From Desulfobacterales bacterium (GTDB taxonomy: Bacteria; Desulfobacterota; Desulfobacteria; Desulfobacterales; CAFBRK01), in assembly GCA_021737185.1 (NCBI GenBank), contig JAIPEL010000024.1, positions 1 to 42,481 on the forward strand: a DNA stretch of 42,481 bases. Direction: 5' to 3'. Under the pieces are notes generated by a model, which worked only from the letters and a program-made list of their open reading frames with translations, was not told where the DNA came from and searched no databases. Position numbers and translations under genes: made by a program. Shown in pieces: positions 16,199 to 24,678 of the stretch (the first letter of the stretch is position 1; every line of letters begins with the position of its first letter).

Positions 16199-16921
16199 CT
16201 AAAGCAAACGGGACCCGAGGCTTTTGATCGGCCGCACCATCTTTCGGAGGGCCATCTGACGAGTCATGCCGAGCGCGCCGGCCGAGGCCACCGCGTAGTC
16301 ATGGTAAAGCTTCGGATCGTATGCCACCAGGTAGATGACCCGCACCGCGTCAGGGTCGAGCATCGTTGCCTGGGGAAAGCGCTTTTTGGCCGCCTGGAGT
16401 CGCTGGTCGGCAATCTTGAGGATGTCTTCCCGGTCTCCGAAGTTCAGGGCGCCGGTGGGACAGACCTTGACGCATGCCGGAAGGAGCCCGTTCTGCACCC
16501 GGTCCAGGCACATGTCGCATTTGGCCAGATCTCCCCTGTTGCCCTGCCTGGGGATGTTGTAGGGGCAGCTGCCGATCACATCGGACGGTTCCCACAGGTC
16601 CTTGGTGTTGGCTGTGTAAATCACCGCGCCGGTAGCCGAATCGGTGAAAATGGCCGCCGGATAGTCGGCCGCCGCCTCACACGGGGCGTCGAAGCAGTGG
16701 CGGCACTGCTCCGGGAAAAATAGCCACTGGAGTTTGCCGTCGATCTCCTCTTCGTTCATCCGCACCAGCTTGTAGGTGTTGAAGGAGAGATCCTGCGGGT
16801 TCTGATACGAGCCGACGTTTTTCGTCTCCTCGGCCGGGAGATTGTGCCACTGTTTGCAGGCCACCTGGCAGGCCCGGCACCCGGTGCAAACAGTGGTGTC
16901 GATCAGAAACGATTTGCTCAT
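16199..16921 (-). CDS. fdhB: Formate dehydrogenase iron-sulfur (beta) subunit
   Basis: A ferredoxin-type subunit that takes electrons from the catalytic formate dehydrogenase subunit. The 240-residue protein has four Cys clusters for [4Fe-4S] centres: CTGCRACQVACKQW, CRHCFDAPCEAA, CPYN with a downstream KCDMCLDR, and CVKVCPTGAL. There is no signal peptide and no membrane helix, so it should be carried out by the Tat signal of FdhA and stay soluble. The ribosome site AGGAGG lies within the end of fdhA, whose stop codon is 17 bp upstream, consistent with coupled translation. No cytochrome b or c3 subunit gene follows, so the electron acceptor is encoded elsewhere. Confidence 0.95.
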   Translation of the reverse strand: MSKSFLIDTTVCTGCRACQVACKQWHNLPAEETKNVGSYQNPQDLSFNTYKLVRMNEEEIDGKLQWLFFPEQCRHCFDAPCEAAADYPAAIFTDSATGAVIYTANTKDLWEPSDVIGSCPYNIPRQGNRGDLAKCDMCLDRVQNGLLPACVKVCPTGALNFGDREDILKIADQRLQAAKKRFPQATMLDPDAVRVIYLVAYDPKLYHDYAVASAGALGMTRQMALRKMVRPIKSLGSRLL

Positions 16922-16938
16922 GATGGATCACCTCCTTC

Positions 16939-19900
16939 CTATATCTTGGTCACGTTGACCATAAAGGCCTTGGTTTCCGGGATCCGGGTGTTGGGATCGC
17001 CCGTAGAAGGCGTCAGCAGGTTGGCGCTTTCCTCCACAGTATCCTGGGGCCAACGCCATCCGTAATGCCAGGGGATGCCCACCTGGTGAACCGTCGCGCC
17101 GGCAATCGTAAACGGCTTGAACCGCTTGGTGACGATGGCCGTGCACTCGAGGCTCCCTCGGGCCGAAGAAACCTTGACCCGTTCTCCGTTTTGAATCCCT
17201 TTCAGCCGGGCCAGCTCCTCGCTCATCTCCACAAAGACCTGGGGCTGGAGCTCCAGCAGGTAGGGCTGCCAACGGGTCATCAGACCGGTTTGCCAGTGCT
17301 CGGAGACGCGATAGGTCGTTCCCACGTAAGGATACCTCGGGTCGCAGCTGGCAAACGCGTCGGCCTCCGTTCCATAGACCGGTGCCACCGGGTTGAGCAT
17401 CTGATCGTTGAGGTAGTTCTTTTCCACCGGGCTCTCCAGCGGTTCGTAGTGCTCGGGGAAGGGACCGTCGGCCCGGCCGGGGCCAAAGATCTGGCCGTGG
17501 CCGTGCTTGCGCATGATAAACGGATATTTGCTCTTGGGGTTGAGGATGCCGTCGGTGCTTTTCAGCGGCGGCCAGCCCCCGTCGGGCACATCCCCCTCCC
17601 ATCCCGATCCGGTCCAGCGGATGACCCAGTCTTTTTTGTCCCAGGGATTTCCCTTGAGATCCACCGAGGCCCGGTTGTAGATGATGCGCCGGTTGACGGG
17701 CCAGCACCAGGAAAACTCGGGATACAGTCCGATGCCGTTGGCCGCATCCTTGTCGCTTCTGCGGGCGGCCATGTTTCCTTTTTCCGTGTAGCTGTTGCAA
17801 TAGAGCCAGTTGCCCGAAGAAGTCGAGCCGTCGGCCTGCAAAAAGGCGAAGCTGGGAACTAGGGTGCCCTTGGAATAGGTCTTCCCCTTGACTTCGACGT
17901 CTTTCAGGAAATACCCGTTGATCTCCTTGGCCACCTTGTGAGGATCGTAGGCGCCCTTGGTGGCGTAATCCCACTTGAGATTCAAGATTGGGGTCGGAAA
18001 GACGCCGCCGTCGGCGTAAGCCTCCTTGATCTTGTGTCCGAGTTCCAGGATGATGTCGCCGTCGCCCCGGCTGTTGCCCAGGGGCTTGGGCCCCTGGTAG
18101 CGCCACTGCATCCACCGGCCGCTGTTGGTGATGCTCCCTTCCTTTTCGACGGAGACGCAGGCCGGCAGCATGAACACCTCGGTTTTGATCATGGTCGGGT
18201 TCATGCCCGGACCGTGCCAGAACGATCCGGTTTCGTTGTCGAACAGGTTGACGTTGACCATCCAGTCGAGTTTGCCCAGCGCATTGCGGGTCTTTCCGGA
18301 GTTGGCGCCGCTGCAGGCCGGGTTCTGCCCCCAGGCAAAAAAGCCCTTGAAGTTGCCCTTGTACATTTCGTCGAAGAGGTCGAGCCAGGAATAGGTCTTG
18401 CCGTCGTCGACCTTGGGCAGCCAGGAATAGCCGAAATCGTTTTCCGGGGTTGCCTTTTCCCCGAAAAAGGACTTGAGGAGGCTGACCGAGTACTTGGGAT
18501 AGTTTTGCCACCAGTTGGCGCTCAATGGGTCGCTGCTCCTGGGAGTGGCACTTTCGTTATAAAGCGCCAGAGTCGGCTTGGACGCTTGGGGGATCTTCAG
18601 ATACCCCGGCCAGATGTGCCACAGCAGGCAGTGGTCCGTGGAGCCCTGGACGTTGGATTCGCCGCGAAGGGCGTTGACCCCGCCGCCGGCGACGCCCATG
18701 TTGCCCAGCAGCAGCTGGATGATGGCCATGGTTCGGATGTTCTGGACCCCGACAGTGTGCTGGGTCCATCCCATGGCGTACATGATGGTGCCGGCTTTTC
18801 CGGGCTGACCCGTGGCCGCATAAAGGCGGTAGCATTCTTCCAGTTTGTCTTCGGGGGTGCCGGTGATTTTTGAAACGGTTTTCGTATCGTACCGCTTGTA
18901 ATGCTTTTTCAGCAGCTGAAAGACGCAGTTGCGGTCTTTGAGGCTGCGGTCCATTTTCGGGACCCCGTTTTCGTCCATCTGAAAGGCCCATGCGGACTTG
19001 TCGTAAGCGCGCTTTTCCGGGTCGTACCCGGAAAACAGGCCGTCTTTGAACCGGTAGTCCTTGTTTACCAGAAAGGGGGCATTGGTGTACTGGGCCACAT
19101 ACTCCTCGTGGAACAGCCCTTCGTCGAGGATGTGCTTGATCATCCCGCCCAGAAAGGCGATGTCCGTTCCGGAGCGCAACGGGGCGTAAAAGTCCGCTTT
19201 GGCTGATGTGCGGGTAAAGCGGGGATCGACGCTGAGGAGTGTGGCGCCTGCCTCCCGGGCCAGGTTTACGTACTTGAAGGAAACCGGGTGATTTTCGGCA
19301 GCATTGCTGCCCATGATTAAAATGCAATCACTGTTTTTGATGTCGATCCAGTGATTGGTCATCGCGCCGCGTCCGAACGACTCTGCCAGAGCCGCAACAG
19401 TGGCGCTGTGTCAGATACGGGCCTGATGTTCGATCCAGGTCAATCCCATGGCACGCAGCATGGCCTGGTACACCCAGCACTCCTCGTTATCCATGGCCGC
19501 GCTGCCCACCGAGGCGATGCCCGCGGCGCGGTTGACGACCTGGCCCTTGTCGTTTTTGTGCTCGAAGGTGGCATCACGGGTTTTTTTGACCCGTTTTGCG
19601 ATTTGCTCAAGCGCCCAGTCCCAGGAGACCTGCTTCCACTCCCGGCTGTAAGGCGCCCGGTACATCGGTTCGGTGAGTCGGTTTTCATTTTCGGTGAGCT
19701 GGGCAAGGGATGCGCCTTTGGAACAGAGCGAGCCCCGGCTGATCACATGGTCCGGGTCTCCTTCGATGTTGATGACGCGGCCGTCTCCCTTCAAGCTCGT
19801 GTGAACGATGGCCCCGCAGCCGACCGCACAGTAGCAGCAGATCGTTGTCGTCTCCTTGGCATAGGCCGTTTTCAGCATCTGGGCGTGGGCCTTGACCGGA

Positions 19901-19986
19901 GACAGATCGAATCCGATGCCGGAAAGAGATAAGCCGGCGGCTGCAGCCCCGGTGAGCTGCATGAACTGCCTTCGGGTGACATCCAT
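16939..19986 (-). CDS. fdhA: Selenocysteine formate dehydrogenase catalytic subunit, Tat-exported
   Basis: Molybdenum/tungsten-bis-MGD enzyme oxidising formate to CO2 in the periplasm. Reading through UGA at 19413-19411 gives 1015 residues. The context is the classical one: EHQARI-Sec192-HSATVAALAESFGRGAMTNHW. Upstream are a Tat signal (TRRQFMQLTG), and a [4Fe-4S] motif (CCYCAVGC then GSLCSKG). Downstream come the usual MGD-binding blocks (GSNAAENHPV, SVDPRFTRT, GGGVNALRGESNVQG) and the C-terminal molydopterin dinucleotide domain with GWRWPQD. The start at 19986 has AGGAGG 7 nt upstream. fdhB follows directly. The gene is preceded by a structured leader and by three CTTGTAAC repeats next to a SARP-type regulator gene, so it is probably activated by that regulator. 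Without stop-codon read-through it would look like two broken genes. Confidence 0.97.
19383..19413 (-). promoter_or_regulatory. UGA selenocysteine codon and SECIS-like hairpin in fdhA
   Basis: Downstream of UGA (19413-19411), CUGUU (19400-19396) can pair with GGCAG (19387-19383), with G-U pairs, closing an 8-nt loop GCGGCUCU. Position and size match the SECIS element of bacterial formate dehydrogenase mRNAs, although the exact fold was judged by eye. Confidence 0.65.
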
Positions 19987-20004
19987 AGACGACCTCCTTT
20001 CATT

Positions 20005-20140
20005 TCGTAGGGAAATGGTGCCGGCACATCCGGCCTGCTGTTGTCCGCGATGGGTATAACGGCCTTCGGCCTGGGCTGAGGAGGTGCCGACCGCAGTCAG
20101 CCGCGGCCGAAGGCCTGATCCCGCGGCCGATTGGCGTGGA
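20005..20140 (-). promoter_or_regulatory. GC-rich structured leader of fdhA
   Basis: The region between the predicted promoter and fdhA holds an 11-bp inverted repeat, GGCCTTCGGCC (20061-20071) with GGCCGAAGGCC (20105-20115). Each arm can also fold on itself. CCGCGGCCGA occurs twice (20101-20110 and 20131-20140) as a direct repeat. These alternative hairpins could affect transcription or translation of fdhA; no known riboswitch is recognised. Confidence 0.4.
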
Positions 20141-20164
20141 GCCGCAGAATTCCATGCGTTTGTC

Positions 20165-20212
20165 TTTATACCGAATGGGTAGTTACAAGGAGGTTACAAG
20201 GTGGGTTACAAG
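20165..20212 (-). promoter_or_regulatory. Three CTTGTAAC direct repeats and TATAAA box upstream of fdhA
   Basis: On the minus strand CTTGTAAC occurs three times without mismatch (20212-20205, 20200-20193, 20189-20182), with 12- and 11-bp periodicity. After 11 nt comes TATAAA (20170-20165), a good -10 box with no properly spaced -35. SARP-family activators bind heptamer direct repeats at 11-bp intervals ending close to the -10, and the gene just upstream encodes a SARP/BTAD-type regulator. The first repeat overlaps that gene's stop codon. I infer an activator-dependent fdhAB promoter. Confidence 0.7.
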
Positions 20213-23200
20213 CTCTTTTTATCAACTCCTTCGGCGGGGCCGGCGCCGGGGGCGTTTTTAAGCTTTCGATACATGGCCGTGGTTCGCGGATCGGGTTCGA
20301 CGCCGATATCCGATACCACATGGGACTTGAACGCCTCATAAACCTTGATCGCCGACGTTCGTTTCCCCTGCCGATCATACAGTTCCATCAGCCGCTGACA
20401 GGCTGCATCCGATGACGGATCGATCCGCAGAATCGCCTTGCAGCATTCGGCCGCCTGTGAAAGCCGGTTTTTTTTGCTGTACAGGTCGACCGCTTTCACC
20501 ATGATCTCCAGATAGTGGTCCTGCAATACCGTTCGTTTCATTTCGACCCACGGCAGGTAGGGTTCCTCGGGCAGAAAATCGCCGGTGTACAGGGCAGCGG
20601 CCCGGACGCAGCAGGCAAGCAGCGCATCGGGTGCCGCTCGGGCCCCCATATTCCGGATTTCCTTGAACAGGGTCAGGAATTCTTCCACGTCGATTCGACA
20701 AAGCTCCACATCAAGGGAAACCAGGTTGTCTTTCAAATGCAGATACGCCGAGCCCAGCTCCCGGCTCAGCCCCGGCTCTAGAATTTTTCGAAGCCGGTGC
20801 AGCGCGACCTTGAAACTTTTTGCAGCGGATTCGCCGTCGCTCTCGGGCCAGAGGTCTTCGATGAGGATATCCTTGGGGACATCCCTACCGCCGTGGGCCA
20901 CGAGCGACTTGAGAAGAAGCCTGGGGCGGTTTCCCGACCACTGATGATCCCCGAGTGATTGTCCGTCCTTCAACACCATAAAGCCGCCGAAAGTGACGAT
21001 CTCGATTTGCGGAAGTCGGGATCGATACAGGGATCGCCGGACGGACAGGGGATGGCTTCGTTGGGCGGTCCGACTGTCCTGGAGCATGGTTTCGACGTCG
21101 GCCTCCGCCAGGCCGCCCAGGCGGGAAGACAGCAGCCGGGAGGCGTATTTTCCTTCCGGGCCCTCGCTGCCCGAGATCAACAAACAGGCCCCTGTGACGT
21201 CGGCCGGGCGCATCATCAGAAAATGAACATACCTTTTTTCCTTCGCCGTTGAAAAGCCGAGACGCAGATGCGCTTGGGCCCGATGGTCGTCTCCGGCGGC
21301 ATGGTAAACCAGCCCAAGGCCGAGATGGGTTTCGGCCAGGGTCAGCGGGCTGATTGCGCCGGCCGCATGCGAAAGCACCTCTTTGAGCCGGATTTCCGCG
21401 CTTTTTGTGTCTCCGAGATGGAGACGGATCAGGCCCTCTAACTGTTTGAGATGAAGTCTGTGGATGCCCGCTCCGAGCGTGTCGGGGAGGTTGTCCAGGG
21501 CCTGGGGAGCCAGCTCTTTGGCCACATCGAAATCCCCGGTGTGGTACCGAATCATCGCCGCCAGCCGCAGCGACAGGGCGCGGTAATATGGATTGTCCGC
21601 CAGGACCGCCACATCGGATAGATGCCGGCTGCAGCGTTCGGCCTCTGAAAAATCTCTCCGGTAGAGGGCCAGCCGCCCGGCGGTTTCCACAAACGCCGGA
21701 TAGACGAAAAGAAGGCCGAAGGTTTCGATGTCGCTGCGCGATCCCTCCAGGGACTGAAGGGCCCGATCGAAGTCGCCCCGGTTCAAGGCAAGCTGAATAT
21801 CCACCAGGGCATGAAGGGCCCGGTATTCCGGGTAGACCGCAGCGCCGATCTGCTCTATCCGATCCAGGGCCCGGTCTGCCTCGGAGAAATCTCCGGACAC
21901 GGCCATGCCCAGGATGCTGACGATCGTCGCGTTGACCTGCAGCGTACGGTCTTCGATTCGCAGCGCCAGGAGGTAGGCGTTTTGGCAGGCGGAGAGCCCT
22001 TTTTGCAGATCTCCCGGAACAACAATCTGGCCAAAACCGATCTGAAGCCACAGCATGGCTTTGGCATAGGCGTAGAAAGGCTTTTCGCTCCATTGCTTCA
22101 GCAGGGTTTCGCCTTCTTTTATCCAGCGGTGCAGGGCGGACGGATCCGTACCGAGGAAGACGCCGGCTTCGATGAGATAGCCCAGGGCAAGCATCTCTCC
22201 CCTTACATCCTTGTCGGAACGGAACAATGCCAGAACCGACGCCAGGTCGGCCATGGTTTGTTTCCCGCCCGAAATCCGAAGAGCCAGGGTTCGGTACAAA
22301 AGGAGCCATGGATCCTCGCTGACCCGTTTTTCAGGAAGTGCGCCGATCCATTTGGCCAAATCGGCGAAGCGGCCCCGGACGGTGAGATCCATGGCGGTCT
22401 TCATGATTCCGTCCACCGCCCGTTCGGTCTGCCCGGCCCGAAGGAAAAAGTCGACGGTCTTTTCCAGTTCTCCGGCCTGCCAGAAAATTTCTCCGGCCCG
22501 ATTCAGGATTTTTTCTTGTTGTTTTTTTGAAAGACGGGCCCGGAATAGGGAGAAAAGAAAATCGCGGAACATCCGGTTAAGCCGGTATAGCCTCCCCCTC
22601 CGGCGATCGTTGACGGGATGAAGGAACAGATTTCGCTGCGCCAATCTGTGAAAAATGACTTCGGCGTCCGGTTCCCGGGCCAGCTTCGTTAGAATCTTGG
22701 GGTCGATCACATCCAGCAGCGATGACATGATCAGCAGATTCCGGACCTGTTCCGGCTGGGCAGCGAAAATTTCCTCGGAGAAATACCGAAGCACTTCTGC
22801 TTTGAGCAGATCGGGAAGCCGGCTGTCTATCCAGGCGGAAAGATCCGTTTCGGGTACTTTCTTCAGGCTTTCCGATACCAGCACCAGGCCCCCGGCCCAT
22901 CCCCCGGTCATTTTTCGGATTTGCTCGATTTGTTTCGGCAAAAGAACCAGGCCGTCGCGGAGTCTGAAAAAGGCGTCCACCTCTTCTGCCGTAAACGCGA
23001 GGTCTTCGTTGGACACGACCGTCAGTTCCTGGTTGACTTTCAGTCGCTGAAGACGAAGCGGCGGCATTTCCCTCGTGATCAGAAACATGCGAACCCCGGC
23101 CGGAGCCGCCTGGATCAGTTCATCGACGAGGATCATGGAAGGCGACTCCGGGTCCAGATTCTCCAGGCCGTCGAAAATCAGAAGCACCGGCCTCGGAAGC

Positions 23201-23568
23201 CTGTCGAATAAATGAAGGAGGCGGTCTTTGCAGCGGGAAACCTCGGTATGCGCTCCCAGCGAAAGAGCCGGGGCGTTGAGAAAATCGGACAGGTTCTCTT
23301 CCGGAAATGCCTGATCGAGGGCCTGGACGGCAAGATAAAAAAGGTTTGCGGCATCCGAAGCGTTATTTTCCAGATGAATCCAGGCCGACCGTTCTTTGCA
23401 GGCAGCCAGGTAAGACGCCGCCAGCGTTGTTTTGCCTTGTGCAGCCTGCGCTACGATCAAGACAAGCCGGTGCCCATGATCGGCATCCAGTCGGCGAATC
23501 AGACGACTGCGCTCGACGATCGCTGGCGTCCGGGATCCTTCAAGTTTTGAACCGGTCGGCATGGGCAT
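20206..23568 (-). CDS. MalT-like/SARP (BTAD) transcriptional regulator, 1120 aa
   Basis: A large one-component transcription activator. The N-terminal part is a STAND/MalT-like ATPase with a P-loop variant, AQAAQGKTT (40-48), and a Walker B, VLLIFDGLEN (128-137). Residues about 350-840 look like helical TPR-type repeats, a likely ligand- or partner-sensing region. The C-terminus has an OmpR-like winged helix (about 855-955, with RPRLLLKSLVAHGG and LIEDLWPE) followed by a bacterial transcriptional activation domain (about 960-1105, with YTGDFLPEEPYLPWVEMKR). The usual SARP order is DNA-binding domain first, so here the arrangement is reversed, as in some large MalT-fused members. The signal sensed is unknown. 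The start at 23568 has AAAGG upstream; an ATG two codons later is possible. The stop codon lies within the repeats upstream of fdhA, and the position suggests control of fdhAB. Confidence 0.9.
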   Translation of the reverse strand: MPMPTGSKLEGSRTPAIVERSRLIRRLDADHGHRLVLIVAQAAQGKTTLAASYLAACKERSAWIHLENNASDAANLFYLAVQALDQAFPEENLSDFLNAPALSLGAHTEVSRCKDRLLHLFDRLPRPVLLIFDGLENLDPESPSMILVDELIQAAPAGVRMFLITREMPPLRLQRLKVNQELTVVSNEDLAFTAEEVDAFFRLRDGLVLLPKQIEQIRKMTGGWAGGLVLVSESLKKVPETDLSAWIDSRLPDLLKAEVLRYFSEEIFAAQPEQVRNLLIMSSLLDVIDPKILTKLAREPDAEVIFHRLAQRNLFLHPVNDRRRGRLYRLNRMFRDFLFSLFRARLSKKQQEKILNRAGEIFWQAGELEKTVDFFLRAGQTERAVDGIMKTAMDLTVRGRFADLAKWIGALPEKRVSEDPWLLLYRTLALRISGGKQTMADLASVLALFRSDKDVRGEMLALGYLIEAGVFLGTDPSALHRWIKEGETLLKQWSEKPFYAYAKAMLWLQIGFGQIVVPGDLQKGLSACQNAYLLALRIEDRTLQVNATIVSILGMAVSGDFSEADRALDRIEQIGAAVYPEYRALHALVDIQLALNRGDFDRALQSLEGSRSDIETFGLLFVYPAFVETAGRLALYRRDFSEAERCSRHLSDVAVLADNPYYRALSLRLAAMIRYHTGDFDVAKELAPQALDNLPDTLGAGIHRLHLKQLEGLIRLHLGDTKSAEIRLKEVLSHAAGAISPLTLAETHLGLGLVYHAAGDDHRAQAHLRLGFSTAKEKRYVHFLMMRPADVTGACLLISGSEGPEGKYASRLLSSRLGGLAEADVETMLQDSRTAQRSHPLSVRRSLYRSRLPQIEIVTFGGFMVLKDGQSLGDHQWSGNRPRLLLKSLVAHGGRDVPKDILIEDLWPESDGESAAKSFKVALHRLRKILEPGLSRELGSAYLHLKDNLVSLDVELCRIDVEEFLTLFKEIRNMGARAAPDALLACCVRAAALYTGDFLPEEPYLPWVEMKRTVLQDHYLEIMVKAVDLYSKKNRLSQAAECCKAILRIDPSSDAACQRLMELYDRQGKRTSAIKVYEAFKSHVVSDIGVEPDPRTTAMYRKLKNAPGAGPAEGVDKKSL

Positions 23569-23827
23569 GGAGAGCCTTTATCGAGGATCGAATTTTTTCC
23601 CAGATGATGCCGGTAAAGCAGATCCATTTTTAGTACCTATCTTATCAGAACGGGGCCGGTTTTGAAAACGAGTGACAGATATCTTTATTTAGGATAAAAT
23701 TATATCACATTTGAAAAATGCGTTGCACCGCCGAATGAAGAGGTATGGGGGATTTTTTTTGCAAGCCGCAGTGTAATTTTATGAAAATTTCGCTTCGCGA
23801 AACAACTGTGAAAGATTAGATCCGATC
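23569..23827. promoter_or_regulatory. Divergent promoter region between regulator and two-component genes
   Basis: A 259-bp AT-rich gap. On the minus strand a perfect TATAAT (23704-23699) is a good -10 for the SARP-type regulator, with only a weak -35. On the plus strand near the response-regulator start there is a small hairpin, TTTCGC/GCGAAA (23788-23802). No CTTGTAAC repeat is present, so there is no sign that the regulator controls itself through that motif. Confidence 0.4.
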
Positions 23828-24553
23828 ATGTTCAAAGTCCTGGTCATCGACGACGAAAGAGCCACGCTGACCATGTTTCGGCTCTTTCTCACGGCGTACG
23901 GCTACGAAGTCCTGATTGCCCAGAGCGGCCGAGCGGGTCTTGACTTGCATCGGATAGAGCGGCCGCAGATTGTCTTCACCGATCTGAAAATGCCGGAAAT
24001 CGATGGATTTGAAGTCCTCCGGCAGATTAAAAAGCGGGATCCGGACACGGAAGTTGTCGTCATTACCGGCCACGGGGACATGGACCTGATCGTGCAGGCC
24101 TTGAATCTGGAGGCCATCGATTTCATCAACAAGCCGGTGAACCGGGCAGCGCTCGATTCGGCATTGAAACGCGCCGAGTCAAGACTCCGGACTCCTGGAG
24201 CCCGGTTCCCCGCCGTGTCGATGAAGCGAAAACCGAAAGGGGCGGTTGTTTCGATCCGGGGCACCTTAAACGGAGAAGCCAAAGGAGCGCTTTTTGCCTC
24301 CGTCGAGGAGGCCTTGGCTCAAAATGCCGAGGGCATCGTCTTCGATTTTGATCAGAGCACCGCTGTCAATGGCGTGGGTATCGCTCTTCTCACACAAGTC
24401 CTGTCAGACCTTCGCAGCAAAAACACCCGCTCTTACCTGTCCGGACTGTCGGAAAACTTCATCGCCATTTTTGATACGGTGGGTATCTCCCGCTTGGCGC
24501 CCCTTTTCGACACGGCAGACGACGCGCTGGCGTGCCTGGCAGAGGACCGGTAA
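23828..24553 (+). CDS. Response regulator with REC and STAS domains
   Basis: A 241-residue cytoplasmic signalling protein. Residues 1-120 form a receiver domain with the acidic pair D8/D9, the phospho-acceptor D52 (FTDLKMPEIDG), T80 (VVVITGHG) and K102 (INKPV). Residues about 135-241 resemble a STAS domain (GAVVSIRGTLNGE, FDFDQSTAVNGVGIALL, SRLAPLFDT), as in anti-sigma-factor antagonists. The serine usually phosphorylated in STAS proteins is at STAVNGVG or is degenerate. There is no DNA-binding domain, so output is probably protein-protein interaction. It is the first of three plus-strand genes with a solute-binding protein and a histidine kinase, its likely phosphodonor. The ribosome site is weak. 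Confidence 0.9.
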   Translation: MFKVLVIDDERATLTMFRLFLTAYGYEVLIAQSGRAGLDLHRIERPQIVFTDLKMPEIDGFEVLRQIKKRDPDTEVVVITGHGDMDLIVQALNLEAIDFINKPVNRAALDSALKRAESRLRTPGARFPAVSMKRKPKGAVVSIRGTLNGEAKGALFASVEEALAQNAEGIVFDFDQSTAVNGVGIALLTQVLSDLRSKNTRSYLSGLSENFIAIFDTVGISRLAPLFDTADDALACLAEDR

Positions 24554-24678
24554 ACATGCCCGGCACTGTCATCACGAATCTGTGCGTTAAGCACCAGACA
24601 TCGGCATCGAGAAAGCCAGACCATGTCGGGTGTAAAAGATACTTCTTGCCAAGAGCCGCCTTTTTTTGAGGTGAGGCC

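Noticed and set aside
19363-19410. fdhA read as a pseudogene split by a stop codon
   Set aside because: The UGA sits in the classical selenocysteine context of formate dehydrogenases (Sec followed by His, then GRGAMTNHW) and a SECIS-like hairpin follows.
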